From the NCBI GenBank assembly GCA_016709965.1, contig JADJLT010000004.1:62001-126000 (forward strand): 64,000 bases of DNA, given 5' to 3'. A program made the position numbers and the translations under genes. The notes beneath the pieces are model-generated. The model worked only from the letters and a program-made list of their open reading frames with translations, did not search any database and had not been told where the DNA came from. The stretch's first letter is position 1. The number at the start of each line of letters is the position of its first letter. Of this stretch, positions 8,370 to 17,263 are shown one piece after another. Origin of the DNA: Betaproteobacteria bacterium (lineage in GTDB: Bacteria > Pseudomonadota > Gammaproteobacteria > Burkholderiales > Rhodocyclaceae).

Positions 8370-10610
8370 TGCCTGTCCGCAGAAGGAACCACCTTCGTCT
8401 GGCCCTGATGCTGCTGATCATCGGGCTGGTGGCGGTTTCTTACTGGGCATCAACCTGGGTGGCCGGCAATTTGTTGAGTCAGTCTTTGACACGGCGAGCC
8501 GAGGAAAAGGCGCAAACGGTCAGCCTGGCGCTTGAAAGCTTGATCGCTGCGCAGAATCGACATCTGCAAATCACGGCCAGTCTTACCGCCAATCGCAACA
8601 GTCTGGGGAGAAGCCTTGAGCATGTCGATGCAGCAGGCGCGCAGGGGGTGATCAAGGAAGTGCTTGATCGTTCTTTGCAGGATTCCGGCGTGGCATTTCT
8701 TGAGATGGTCGACAGGGATGAGCGCGTTGTGTACCGCACCAATCCGACTGAGGCGCCGACCGATCCGGCTATAAGCTGGGGGGCGTTCGAAGCGCTCTCC
8801 GGGCGCAATATCGTGTCAGGGGCAGTTGAAATGGGGTTGCTCACCCTGCGTGCCAGCGAGCCGGTCTATCACGGCAAGGATGTGGTTGGTGCGGTGACGG
8901 CGGGGCTGCGTATCACCCCGGATTTGCTCAAGGAGATTACCCGGAACCTGGCGGCGGATATTGCACTGCTTTCCCGGGAAGGCAAGGTCCTGGCCGCAAA
9001 TTCGGAGAGTGTCGGGCATGTCGATGTTCAGGCGATCAACGAGGCGTTTTCGCAGAAAATTGCGATCTATCGCCACGACGATCAAGCACTGAAAACTCGC
9101 GGGTATTTTCCCGTAGTCTTGATTGATAGTGCTTACATCATGGTGGTTGATACCGACAGCGAGCTGGCCTATCGGCAACTGGCACAGGCAAGCCGGCGGG
9201 GCTCGCTGATTTTTCTCGGTATTGCGCTTTTGAGTCTTGTGCTCGGCTTACTGTGTCTGCGCTGGATTCTCCGTCCCTTGCTCCGGCTTCGGCAGCGAGC
9301 CGAAACATTGGCGCTCGAATTGACGGGCAGCAAGATTCAGGCTGATTCACGATGCGACATTGCTGCGGTGATCGAGGTGCTCGATGGCTTGCCTGAACGC
9401 CTGGCGAGCCGCAATGCAGAACTGCTCGCCGCTGGCGCTAAAGCCGAGGCGGCCAGTCGGGCGAAAACCCAATTTATTGCCAATGTCAGTCATGAAGTAC
9501 GGACGCCGATGAACGCCATTATCGGGATGAGCCATATCCTGTCCCGCAGCATTCAGGATCCCGCGCAACGCGACAAGCTGGACATCATTCGCCATGCGGC
9601 TGATCAACTGCTGGAGTTGCTCGACAATATTCTCGACCTCTCCAGGCTGGATTCAGAGCGCATGGATCTTGAACAGCACCCATTCAGCTTGGCGTTGCTG
9701 ATGCGCCATCTCGAAGCGCTGGTCAGCCGCCGGGCCGCGGCCAAGGGCTTGAAACTGATTTTCGATATTGACCGCAAGTTGCTGGACAAGGTTCTGGTCG
9801 GCGATGCGCTTCGCTTGCAGCAGGTTCTGGTCAATCTGGTCGGAAACGCGATCAAATTTACGCATCAGGGTAGTGACCGTGGCTATTCATCAGGAAGACG
9901 AAAGCGCTGCCCAGCTACGCCTGGGTTTCAGTATCACCGATACGGGGATCGGTATCCAGCCGGCGTATATACAAGGAATCTTTGCGCCTTTCGAGCAGGT
10001 GGATGGTGCCATGACCCGGCAATTCGGCGGGTCGGGTCTGGGGCTGACGATCAGCCAGCGCTTCGTCCATTTGATGGGGGGCAATATCGAGGTAGCGAGT
10101 ACGCCCGGGACCGGCAGTACCTTCTCGTTCTCACTCGAATTTGCGAAGCCTGAAGCACCGGGCGATAGTGCGATGCTGATCGAAGTATCGGGAGCCGAGG
10201 CAGAAAAGCGCTTGCGGGCGGATTTTCGCGGCACCCGTGTATTGCTGGCGGACGATGATCTGGTCAATCAGGCCATGGTTCAGGAATTGCTGCGCGATGT
10301 TGTCGGATTTCACGTTGATCTCGCGGTTGACGGCGAACAGGCGCTGGCGCTGGCTGAAGCGCATGAGTATGCCTTGATCCTGATGGACATCCAGATGCCG
10401 AAGATGGATGGACTGGAAGCTACCCGGCGTATTCGCCGATTGCCGGGTTATGTCTTTGTGCCGATCATCGCGATGACTGCCAACTCCTTTGCAGATATCC
10501 GTGCATCGTGTTTCGAAGCAGGCATGAACGATTTTCTGAGCAAGCCGGTGGCGCCGGAACGGCTCTTCGTGACCTTGCTGACCTGGATGCAGACGGTGCT
10601 CAAAAGCTGA
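8366..10610 (+). pseudogene. hybrid sensor histidine kinase, frameshifted in the ATPase domain
   Basis: The first frame (8366-10153) has a membrane anchor at residues 10-30, an extracytoplasmic sensor domain, a second membrane segment near 280-300, and the HisKA box NVSHEVRTP with the phospho-acceptor His near residue 376. It continues to the ATPase N-box NLVGNAIKFTHQG. There it leaves the family. The +1-shifted frame continues from about 9871 as VTVAIHQ, then DTGIGI, GGSGLGL and a receiver domain with LMDIQMPKMDG, to 10610. One base too many (or two missing) around 9870 explains the break. A sequencing error is possible; otherwise the kinase is inactive. It is coupled to the PstS-like gene. 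Confidence 0.82.
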
Positions 10611-10623
10611 TTTTCGGTGCTTG

Positions 10624-10649
10624 TTCCCGCGATGTATTTGCGGCGGGAA
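10624..10649 (+). terminator. weak hairpin after the hybrid kinase
   Basis: The inverted repeat TTCCCGC / GCGGGAA has a 12-base loop 13 bp after the kinase stop. There is no T-tract, so termination is uncertain. Confidence 0.35.
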
Positions 10650-10708
10650 AAGTCCTTCGGATTGAGGCCATCTGCTAATATTCGCCCTCATTTTTCAGGC
10701 GTTTCTCC

Positions 10709-12634
10709 TTGTCCTCCCTGCAGGAAATTTTCTCTCCGGACGGCCCTCTGGCCAAATCCATTGGCGGCTATCGCGTGCGCGATCAGCAGGTCGATATGGC
10801 CGAGCGCATTGCCGCTGCCATCAAGGGTTGTGCGGTCTTCATTGCCGAAGCCGGTACTGGCACAGGCAAGACCTTCGCCTACCTTGTTCCGGCACTGCAG
10901 TCGGGCGGTAAAGTGATCGTGTCGACGGGCACGAAAACCTTGCAGGACCAGCTGTTCAACAAAGATTTGCCCATGGTCCGCGACGCCCTGAAGGCCCCGG
11001 TCAAGATCGCGCTCCTGAAGGGCCGGGCCAACTACGTTTGCCCCTACCACCTGCAACACGCGATCGCTGACGGTCGTTTCCTGACCCGCGAGGATGCCGC
11101 CGACGCCCGCCGTATCTCGGTCTTCGCCAAAACCACACAGAGCGGCGACAAGGCCGAGTGCATCGAGGTTTCCGAGAACTCGCCGGTGTGGAGCCACGCC
11201 ACCTCGACGCGCGACAACTGCCTCGGCCAGGAATGCCCGGACTACAAGGAATGTTTCGTCATGCAGGCGCGGCGCGAGGCGATGGCGGCCGATCTGGTCG
11301 TCGTCAATCACCACCTGTTCTTCGCCGACGTGATGCTCCGCGACGAAGGCATGGCAGAGCTGCTGCCGGCCTGCAATACAGTTATCTTCGACGAAGCGCA
11401 CCAATTGCCTGAGGTCGCCACGCTGTTCTTTGGCGATACCGTTTCGACCGCCCAAGTGCTTGATCTGGCTCGCGACACCCGTGCCGAAGCGCTGACCTCA
11501 GCCCGCGATTGCCTGGCTTTGCCGGAAAGCAGCAAAAAGCTGGAAAAAGCGGCCAAGGACCTGCGGCTGGCCGTCGGCGTCGACACCGGTCGCTTCTCCT
11601 ACGGTCAACTGGAAGAAAAGCCCGAATTTGCAAATTCTCTGAAGGCACTGGAAGACGAAGTGGCCGCCTTTGCCGCCTTGCTCGAAACGCAGGCTGAGCG
11701 AGCCGAAGGTCTGGAGAAGTGCTGGCAGCGCGCCACCGAGTTGGCGCAGCGCCTGGGCCAGTGGCGGAACCTGAAAGATCTCAGCTACGTGCGCTGGGCC
11801 GAGGCCTTCACGCATTCGCTGCAACTCACCTCGACGCCGCTCAACGTGGCCGAAATCTTCCGCAAGCAGATGGGTGGCCATCCGCGGGCGTGGATTTTCA
11901 CCTCGGCCACCCTGGCCGTGCAGGGCAAGTTCCACCATTACTGCGCCGAACTCGGCCTCGGTGACCCGGATTCCGCCTGCTGGCACAGCCCTTTCGATTA
12001 CGACAACCAGGCCATCCTCTACGCGCCGCTCGGCATGCCCGACCCGAACGCCTGGAACTACACCGACGCTGTCGTCGACGCCGCGTGGCCGGCTGTCAAG
12101 GCAGCCAATGGCGGGGCCTTCTTCCTATGCACCAGCCTGCGCGCCATGCGCCGGACGCACGAATTGCTCAAGGCCAAGCTCGAAGACGAAAACATCGACA
12201 TGCCGCTGCTGGTGCAGGGCGAGGGCAGCAAGAACGATCTGCTGCAACGCTTCCGCCACCACGGCAATTCGATTCTGGTTGGTAGCCAGAGCTTCTGGGA
12301 AGGCGTCGACGTACGCGGTGAAGCGCTGTCGCTCGTCGTCATCGACAAGATTCCCTTCGCGCCGCCCGATGACCCGGTCCTCTCGGCCCGTATCGAGCAA
12401 ATGAAGCGCGAGGGCCGCAACGCCTTCATGGAATACCAGCTGCCGCGCGCCGTCATCAACGTCAAGCAGGGCGCCGGCCGCCTGATTCGCGACGAGACCG
12501 ACAAGGGTGTGCTGATGATGTGCGATCCACGACTCATATCAAAGCCCTATGGCCGCCGCGTCTGGCAAAGTCTGCCTCCGATGAAACGGACCCGCGAACT
12601 GCAGGTCGTCCTCGACTTCTTCGCCAACCGGTAA
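10709..12634 (+). CDS. ATP-dependent DNA helicase, DinG/YoaA (XPD-like) family
   Basis: The 641-residue protein has Walker A EAGTGTGKTF near residue 46 and the DEAH box VIFDEAH near residue 226. Four cysteines between them, the last pair in ECPDYKEC, fit the Fe-S cluster of XPD/YoaA-type 5'-3' helicases. C-terminal motifs include SFWEGVDVRG and the arginine-finger region QGAGRLIRD. It probably resolves branched or damaged DNA. The start is a TTG at 10709; no better start precedes the IFSPDGPLA block. It lies 5 bp upstream of the next gene. Confidence 0.92.
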   Translation: MSSLQEIFSPDGPLAKSIGGYRVRDQQVDMAERIAAAIKGCAVFIAEAGTGTGKTFAYLVPALQSGGKVIVSTGTKTLQDQLFNKDLPMVRDALKAPVKIALLKGRANYVCPYHLQHAIADGRFLTREDAADARRISVFAKTTQSGDKAECIEVSENSPVWSHATSTRDNCLGQECPDYKECFVMQARREAMAADLVVVNHHLFFADVMLRDEGMAELLPACNTVIFDEAHQLPEVATLFFGDTVSTAQVLDLARDTRAEALTSARDCLALPESSKKLEKAAKDLRLAVGVDTGRFSYGQLEEKPEFANSLKALEDEVAAFAALLETQAERAEGLEKCWQRATELAQRLGQWRNLKDLSYVRWAEAFTHSLQLTSTPLNVAEIFRKQMGGHPRAWIFTSATLAVQGKFHHYCAELGLGDPDSACWHSPFDYDNQAILYAPLGMPDPNAWNYTDAVVDAAWPAVKAANGGAFFLCTSLRAMRRTHELLKAKLEDENIDMPLLVQGEGSKNDLLQRFRHHGNSILVGSQSFWEGVDVRGEALSLVVIDKIPFAPPDDPVLSARIEQMKREGRNAFMEYQLPRAVINVKQGAGRLIRDETDKGVLMMCDPRLISKPYGRRVWQSLPPMKRTRELQVVLDFFANR

Positions 12635-12639
12635 CCCGG

Positions 12640-13773
12640 ATGAAAAACACCTTCGAGCAACTGCGCACGCAGCAACCGCAATTCTTCTCCGGCGCCACCA
12701 TCACCATTGAGTCGGCCGCCATGCAGGCCATGGCCGGCATCATCACGGCCATCGAATCGGTCATCGCCATGCCGGCCTACCAGGCGCATGCGCTGGCCCA
12801 GGCGCCGGAAATTGCCCGGCTGCCGACCAAGGCGCGTGGCGTGTTCATGGGCTACGATTTTCACTTGACCGAAACCGGCCCGAAACTCATCGAAATCAAC
12901 ACCAATGCCGGCGGTGGCCTGCTCAATGCGTATCTGCTGGCGGCGCATGGGCGGATGGAAGAGGGCGCAAGGATTCGCGACGAGTACGTCGCCATGTTCC
13001 GCGAAGAATGGCGTCTGGAGCGCGGCGATGTGCCGCTGCAACGCATCGCCATCGTTGACGAGAATCCGGCTGAACAGTTTCTGGCCCTTGAGTTTCAATT
13101 GTTCAAGGAACTCTTCGAGCAGCACGGCATTGCCACCGTGGTCGTCGATCCAGCCGACTTTACCAGCGGGGGCAATCAGCGTTTGGAGTCCGGCCAGCCG
13201 GTCGACCTGATTTACAACCGTCTGACCGACTTTTCTCTCGATGCTACGGTCAACCGGAAAATTCGCTCAATTTTCGAAAATTCCGGCGTGGTGCTGACGC
13301 CGCACCCACGCGCCCATGCGCTGTATGCCGACAAACGCAACCTGATGCAGTTATCCAATGAGGCCGCGCTCGAGGCGCTGGGCGTTACTGAAGCTACCCG
13401 CCAGACCTTGCTCGCCGGCATTCCGAAAACTGTCGCCGTAAGGCTCGAGCAGAGCGAACAATTCTGGGCCGAACGCAAGCGCTGGTTCTTCAAGCCGCCC
13501 GCCGGCTTTGGCGGTCGCGCCGCCTACCGGGGTGACAAACTGACCAAGCGGGTATTCGAGGAAATCCTGCACGGCGGCTACATTGCGCAGGAAATAGCGC
13601 TGCCGTCCGAGCACGCCGTGCCGGTTGACGGCGTAGCGGCAACGATGAAGGCTGACATCCGCTGCTACGTCTATAACGGGCGCACGCAACTCGTCGCCGC
13701 ACGCATCTATCAGGGTCAAACCACCAATTTCCGGACACCGGGCGGCGGTTTTGCCCCGGTTTTTGTCGCCTGA
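12640..13773 (+). CDS. conserved ATP-grasp-like protein of unknown substrate
   Basis: I start at the ATG at 12640, five bases after the helicase stop, giving 377 residues; the longer frame from 12520 overlaps the helicase. Visible motifs are LIEINTNAGGGLLN near residue 86, a nucleotide-binding-like segment RWFFKPPAGFGGRAAYRGDK near 283, and a C-terminal MKADIRCYVYNG. These recall ATP-grasp ligases such as the glutathionylspermidine synthase group, but the assignment is tentative. A dispersed repeat is embedded in frame at 13240-13280, encoding ATVNRKIRSIF. It is probably co-transcribed with the helicase. Confidence 0.65.
   Translation: MKNTFEQLRTQQPQFFSGATITIESAAMQAMAGIITAIESVIAMPAYQAHALAQAPEIARLPTKARGVFMGYDFHLTETGPKLIEINTNAGGGLLNAYLLAAHGRMEEGARIRDEYVAMFREEWRLERGDVPLQRIAIVDENPAEQFLALEFQLFKELFEQHGIATVVVDPADFTSGGNQRLESGQPVDLIYNRLTDFSLDATVNRKIRSIFENSGVVLTPHPRAHALYADKRNLMQLSNEAALEALGVTEATRQTLLAGIPKTVAVRLEQSEQFWAERKRWFFKPPAGFGGRAAYRGDKLTKRVFEEILHGGYIAQEIALPSEHAVPVDGVAATMKADIRCYVYNGRTQLVAARIYQGQTTNFRTPGGGFAPVFVA
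13240..13280 (-). repeat. dispersed repeat copy inside a coding region
   Basis: On the minus strand it reads a TTTTCGAAAATTGAGCGAA arm then TTTTCCGGTTGACCGTAGCA, identical in core to the intergenic copies. On the plus strand it is translated in frame within the ATP-grasp-like gene without interrupting it. Confidence 0.75.
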
Positions 13774-13790
13774 ACGGTTAAAATCCGCTC

Positions 13791-14297
13791 ATGAAAGTAT
13801 TTGGTATTGCCGGCTATTCCGGCTCGGGCAAGACGACCTTGCTGGAAAAGCTCATTCCCCAGCTCACTGCACGCGGCCTCACTGTGTCGGTCATCAAGCA
13901 TGCCCATCATGGCTTCGACATAGACCGTCCGGGCAAGGATTCCTTCCGCCATCGTGAAGCCGGTGCCACCGAAGTGCTGCTCTCCTGCGGCGACCGCTGG
14001 GCGCTGATGCATGAGCGACGTGACGAGCCGGAGCCGACGCTCAATGAACTGATCGGCCACCTGTCACCCTGCGACCTCGTGCTGATCGAAGGCTTCAAGC
14101 AGGAACCGGTGCCCAAGCTGGAAGTCTATCGCCCTGAAAACGGCAAACCGCCGCTCTTTCCCGAGCGCAGCGACATCGTTGCCGTGGCCACCGACGCAGA
14201 CATCGCCACCGACCTGCCCAAGCTGCCGCTGAACGATTACGCCGCGATGGCCGATTTCGTCATGAACCACCTGAATTTGCAGGAACGCCCATGCTGA
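13791..14297 (+). CDS. mobB: molybdopterin-guanine dinucleotide biosynthesis adapter
   Basis: The 168-residue GTP-binding protein has the P-loop GYSGSGKTTL at residues 7-16 and the characteristic VIKHAHHGFDIDRPGKDS segment near 37. MobB assists MobA in attaching GMP to molybdopterin. Its end overlaps moeA by 7 bp, forming a mobB-moeA-moaD cluster. Confidence 0.94.
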   Translation: MKVFGIAGYSGSGKTTLLEKLIPQLTARGLTVSVIKHAHHGFDIDRPGKDSFRHREAGATEVLLSCGDRWALMHERRDEPEPTLNELIGHLSPCDLVLIEGFKQEPVPKLEVYRPENGKPPLFPERSDIVAVATDADIATDLPKLPLNDYAAMADFVMNHLNLQERPC

Positions 14298-15499
14298 GTT
14301 TTGAACAAGCCCTGGAAAAACTGCTGGCCGCTGCCCAGCCGGTCGAGGAAACCCGCTCGCTGCCGCTGACGGCGGCGCTCGGCCGCATTCTCGCCGTATC
14401 CCAGCAATCCACCGTTGCCGTCCCGCCGCTCGACAATTCGGCCATGGATGGTTACGCCGTGCGCGTTGCCGACATCACCGCCGCAGGCATCTGCCTGTCG
14501 GTCAGCCAGCGCATTCCGGCCGGCACGGTCGGCACGCCGCTGCAACCCGGCACGGCAGCGCGAATTTTCACCGGTGCCCCGGTGCCAACTGGCGCCGACG
14601 CTGTGATCATGCAGGAACGCTGCGAGCATGGCGAAAATGGCGTGGTCATCAACCACGTGCCGCATACAGGCGAGAACATTCGCCGGGCTGGCGAAGACAT
14701 CTCGGTCGGCGCCGAAATCCTCAAGGCCGGCGTCAAGCTGCGCCCGCAGGAGATCGCGCTCGCCGCCTCGGCTGGCTTACCGGAATTGCCGGTTTTCCGG
14801 CGCGTGCGTGTCGGCGTCTTCTTCACCGGCGACGAATTGGTCCAGCCGGGCGAGCCGCTGCCGCCGGGTGCTATCTACAACTCCAACCGCTACGCGCTGC
14901 GCGCCTTGCTCGAAGGCATGGGTTGCGAAGTCCGTGACCTCGGCGCCGTCGCCGATACGCTGGAAGCAACCCGCGACGCGCTGCGCCGCGCCGCTGCCGA
15001 CAACGATCTGGTGCTGACCAGCGGCGGTGTTTCGGTCGGCGAGGAAGATCACGTCAAGCCGGCCGTCGAGGCCGAAGGCCGGCTCGACATGTGGAAGATC
15101 GCCATCAAGCCCGGCAAGCCGCTGGCCTTCGGCGAAATCCATACTGCCGATGGCAAGGCCTGGTTCCTTGGCCTGCCGGGCAACCCGGTCGCTGCCTTCG
15201 TTACCTTCCTGACCATGGTTCGGCCGTTCATCCTGCGTTTGCAAGGTGCCGGCAGTGTTTCGCCACGCGTTCTCAGTTTGCCCTCCGCTTCCGTCTGGAG
15301 CAGGGCCGACGGCGCTCGCCTAGAATTCCTGCGCGGCCGGATCAACGACGATGGCGCCTTCGAACTGTACAAGAGCCAGGGCTCGGCCGTCGTTATCTCG
15401 CTGTGCTGGAGCGATGGGCTGGCGCTCAACCCGCCGGGCAACACCATCGCCATCGGCGATACGGTGAGCTTTGTTTCCTTCGCGGAGCTGCTGTCGTGA
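14291..15499 (+). CDS. moeA: molybdopterin molybdenumtransferase
   Basis: MoeA inserts molybdate into adenylated molybdopterin. The 402-residue length is normal. Visible signatures are PLDNSAMDGYAV near residue 47, GTAARIFTGAPVPTGADAV near 87, the MogA-like TSGGVSVGEEDHV near 241 and GLPGNPVA near 293. The start overlaps mobB and the stop overlaps moaD (GTGA), so the three are coupled. Confidence 0.96.
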   Translation: MLSFEQALEKLLAAAQPVEETRSLPLTAALGRILAVSQQSTVAVPPLDNSAMDGYAVRVADITAAGICLSVSQRIPAGTVGTPLQPGTAARIFTGAPVPTGADAVIMQERCEHGENGVVINHVPHTGENIRRAGEDISVGAEILKAGVKLRPQEIALAASAGLPELPVFRRVRVGVFFTGDELVQPGEPLPPGAIYNSNRYALRALLEGMGCEVRDLGAVADTLEATRDALRRAAADNDLVLTSGGVSVGEEDHVKPAVEAEGRLDMWKIAIKPGKPLAFGEIHTADGKAWFLGLPGNPVAAFVTFLTMVRPFILRLQGAGSVSPRVLSLPSASVWSRADGARLEFLRGRINDDGAFELYKSQGSAVVISLCWSDGLALNPPGNTIAIGDTVSFVSFAELLS

Positions 15500-15744
15500 G
15501 CGTCAAGGTTCTCTACTTTGCCGGCCTCAAGGAAGCCCTCGGGCTGCCCGGCGAAACCATCGATCTGCCAGCCGGAGTCGCCACCGTCGGCGCGCTGCGT
15601 GACTGGCTGGTGGGGCAGGGTCGCGACAAGCTGGCCACCGCCAAAAACCTGCGCTGCGCCGTCAATCAGGACATGGCGAAACTTGATGCCACAATAAAGG
15701 ATGGCGACGAAATCGCCTTCTTCCCGCCGGTAACTGGCGGATAA
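15496..15744 (+). CDS. moaD: molybdopterin synthase sulfur-carrier subunit
   Basis: A GTG at 15496 overlapping the moeA stop begins an 82-residue ubiquitin-like protein ending in PPVTGG. The C-terminal Gly-Gly is adenylated and thiocarboxylated to carry sulfur to the molybdopterin precursor. Length and the FAGLKEALG start fit MoaD. The usual partner moaE does not follow; a ribosome-assembly GTPase gene comes next. Confidence 0.92.
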   Translation: MSVKVLYFAGLKEALGLPGETIDLPAGVATVGALRDWLVGQGRDKLATAKNLRCAVNQDMAKLDATIKDGDEIAFFPPVTGG

Positions 15745-15761
15745 AAATAGAAAGAACAAAA

Positions 15762-16685
15762 ATGTCCATCCAATGGTTCCCGGGGCACATGACCCAGGCC
15801 CGCAAAAAGGCCGGCGAGACGCTGGCCGTGGCCGATGTCGTGGTCGAAGTACTCGACGCCCGCCTGCCGCAGGCGAGCAGCAATCCGATGATCCACGAGC
15901 TGCGCGTCTTCCGTCAGCGCCCGTGCCTCAAGCTGCTCAACAAGGCCGATCTGGCCGATCCCGAAGCCACCAAGGCCTGGCTGGCCTATTTCGACGCCCA
16001 GCCCGGCGTCAAGGCCGTAGCCATTTCGTGCAAGAAAGCCAGCGACGTGGCGCGCATCCCCGGTCTGGCCCAGAAGCTGGCGCCGCACCGCAACGACGCG
16101 GTCAAGCCGCTGCGCCTGATGATCATGGGCATTCCCAACGTTGGCAAATCGACGCTGATGAACGCGCTGGTCAAGAAAAAGGTCGCCGCAGTCGGTGATC
16201 AGCCGGCCGTCACCAAGAGCCAGCAACGCATCGACATCAGCAACCGCCTGACCCTCTACGACACCCCCGGCATGCTCTGGCCGAAGATCGACCACCCCAT
16301 CGACGGCCTGATGCTCGCCGCCAGCCATGCGGTGGGCGTCAACGCCTATATCGACGAAGAAGTCGGCACCTGGCTCGCCAACTACCTGCTTGAGGTCTAT
16401 CCCAAGCTGCTCATGGCGCGCTACGGCTTTGCCACCGAAGACATGGATGCCGTCGGCGTCATCGAAGCCATCGGCAATAAGCGCGGCTGCGTCATCAAGG
16501 GGCGGGGCGGCGAAATCGATATGGAAAGAGCCGCTGCCATCCTTATCCTCGACTACCGCTCCGGCGCCCTCGGCCGCATTAGCCTGGAAACCCCCGCGCT
16601 CAGAGCATCACGGCAGGCTGAACTGAAGGCAGCAGGGCGCCTCAAGGAAAATCCCGACCTGGCGACTGACAAAGGAAACGACTGA
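15762..16685 (+). CDS. ylqF: ribosome biogenesis GTPase, YlqF/RbgA-like
   Basis: The 307-residue protein opens with IQWFPGHMTQARK, typical of YlqF/RbgA. Its GTPase motifs are circularly permuted: G4 (LLNKADL, about residue 60) precedes G1 (GIPNVGKST, about 124) and G3 (DTPGM, about 167). RbgA-type proteins help large-subunit assembly in Gram-positives; the proteobacterial role is less well known. It precedes the tRNA-Asn promoter. Confidence 0.92.
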   Translation: MSIQWFPGHMTQARKKAGETLAVADVVVEVLDARLPQASSNPMIHELRVFRQRPCLKLLNKADLADPEATKAWLAYFDAQPGVKAVAISCKKASDVARIPGLAQKLAPHRNDAVKPLRLMIMGIPNVGKSTLMNALVKKKVAAVGDQPAVTKSQQRIDISNRLTLYDTPGMLWPKIDHPIDGLMLAASHAVGVNAYIDEEVGTWLANYLLEVYPKLLMARYGFATEDMDAVGVIEAIGNKRGCVIKGRGGEIDMERAAAILILDYRSGALGRISLETPALRASRQAELKAAGRLKENPDLATDKGND

Positions 16686-16719
16686 TTTTTGATTGGCATG
16701 TTTTCTGAAACGCCCGCTA

Positions 16720-16749
16720 TTGCAGCTTTTCAAAAGCTTTGTATATAAT
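16720..16749 (+). promoter_or_regulatory. sigma-70-type promoter of tRNA-Asn
   Basis: TTGCAG at 16720-16725 and a perfect TATAAT at 16744-16749 are separated by 18 bases. The -10 box ends 35 bases before the mature tRNA. Confidence 0.75.
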
Positions 16750-16784
16750 GCGCGCCCTGCCGGTTGCATGACTCGCAGCACCGT

Positions 16785-16860
16785 TCCTCGATAGCTCAGT
16801 TGGTAGAGCGCCGGACTGTTAATCCGTAGGTCCCTGGTTCGAGCCCAGGTCGGGGAGCCA
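16785..16860 (+). tRNA. tRNA-Asn (anticodon GTT)
   Basis: The 76-nt sequence folds as a full cloverleaf. The acceptor arm is TCCTCGA / TCGGGGA with one G-T pair, the T-loop is GGTTCGAGCC, and the CCA end is encoded. The anticodon GTT is at 16818-16820. A tyrosine-integrase remnant on the opposite strand ends 24 bp downstream, which suggests this tRNA served as an integration site. Confidence 0.97.
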
Positions 16861-16876
16861 GAAATACCAATGATCT

Positions 16877-16898
16877 AGACCGCTTAGGCGGTCTTTTT
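16877..16898 (+). terminator. intrinsic terminator of tRNA-Asn
   Basis: AGACCGC, loop TTAG, GCGGTCT, then a T-run. It overlaps the 3' end of the minus-strand integrase remnant. Confidence 0.85.
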
Positions 16899-17034
16899 CA
16901 TTTCTGACCGTGGCAAAAACGTGACAAGCTTTACCACGTTCTTACCCCCAACCTCATTCGATCCGCGACGCTGCTTCGGCCATATTCTCCGTAGCAAACT
17001 TCGCATAGCGATCCACAATCTGACGCGACTGGCA
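16884..17034 (-). pseudogene. C-terminal remnant of a tyrosine (phage-type) integrase
   Basis: The minus strand encodes RQIVDRYAKFATENMAEA and continues to a TGA at 16954-16956. A shifted frame then carries the tail VGGKNVVKLVTFLPRSEMKK to a TAA at 16884. This C-terminal sequence is typical, from memory of the family, of integrases encoded next to tRNA genes in betaproteobacteria. The catalytic domain is missing, so only a relic is left. It points towards the tRNA, as expected for an island or prophage inserted at the tRNA 3' end. Confidence 0.65.
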
Positions 17035-17091
17035 TTGGTGCCTGGTTCGGGTAAGCGCCTGAGGTCACAGAGGACATAGCGGGAGTTTTTG

Positions 17092-17113
17092 CTATGTGCG
17101 CCAAGAGACAGAT
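17092..17113 (+). promoter_or_regulatory. palindromic operator-like motif, site A
   Basis: Read on the minus strand: ATCTGTCTCTTGGCGCACAT. It matches TCTGT-N10-ACAGA, lies about 150 bp before the Cys-repeat protein gene, and overlaps one arm of a separate inverted repeat (ACATAGC at 17074, GCTATGT at 17091). Confidence 0.55.
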
Positions 17114-17263
17114 TAGCCAAGACCTGGCTCATATGCTGTCTCCATTCCAGCCTATCGCAGTCATTATTGCGGGGAATCGGCGCTGCAGTATCGCTGCGCA
17201 ATTCCGGTGAAGAAAGCGGCATTATCTGCCGCGGCGAAAGTACTACTCCCCTCAAGGAACATC

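Noticed and set aside
9138..9350. Start of a separate gene within the hybrid kinase region
   Set aside because: All extra frames across 8366-10610 lack motifs; only the two joined frames carry kinase domains.
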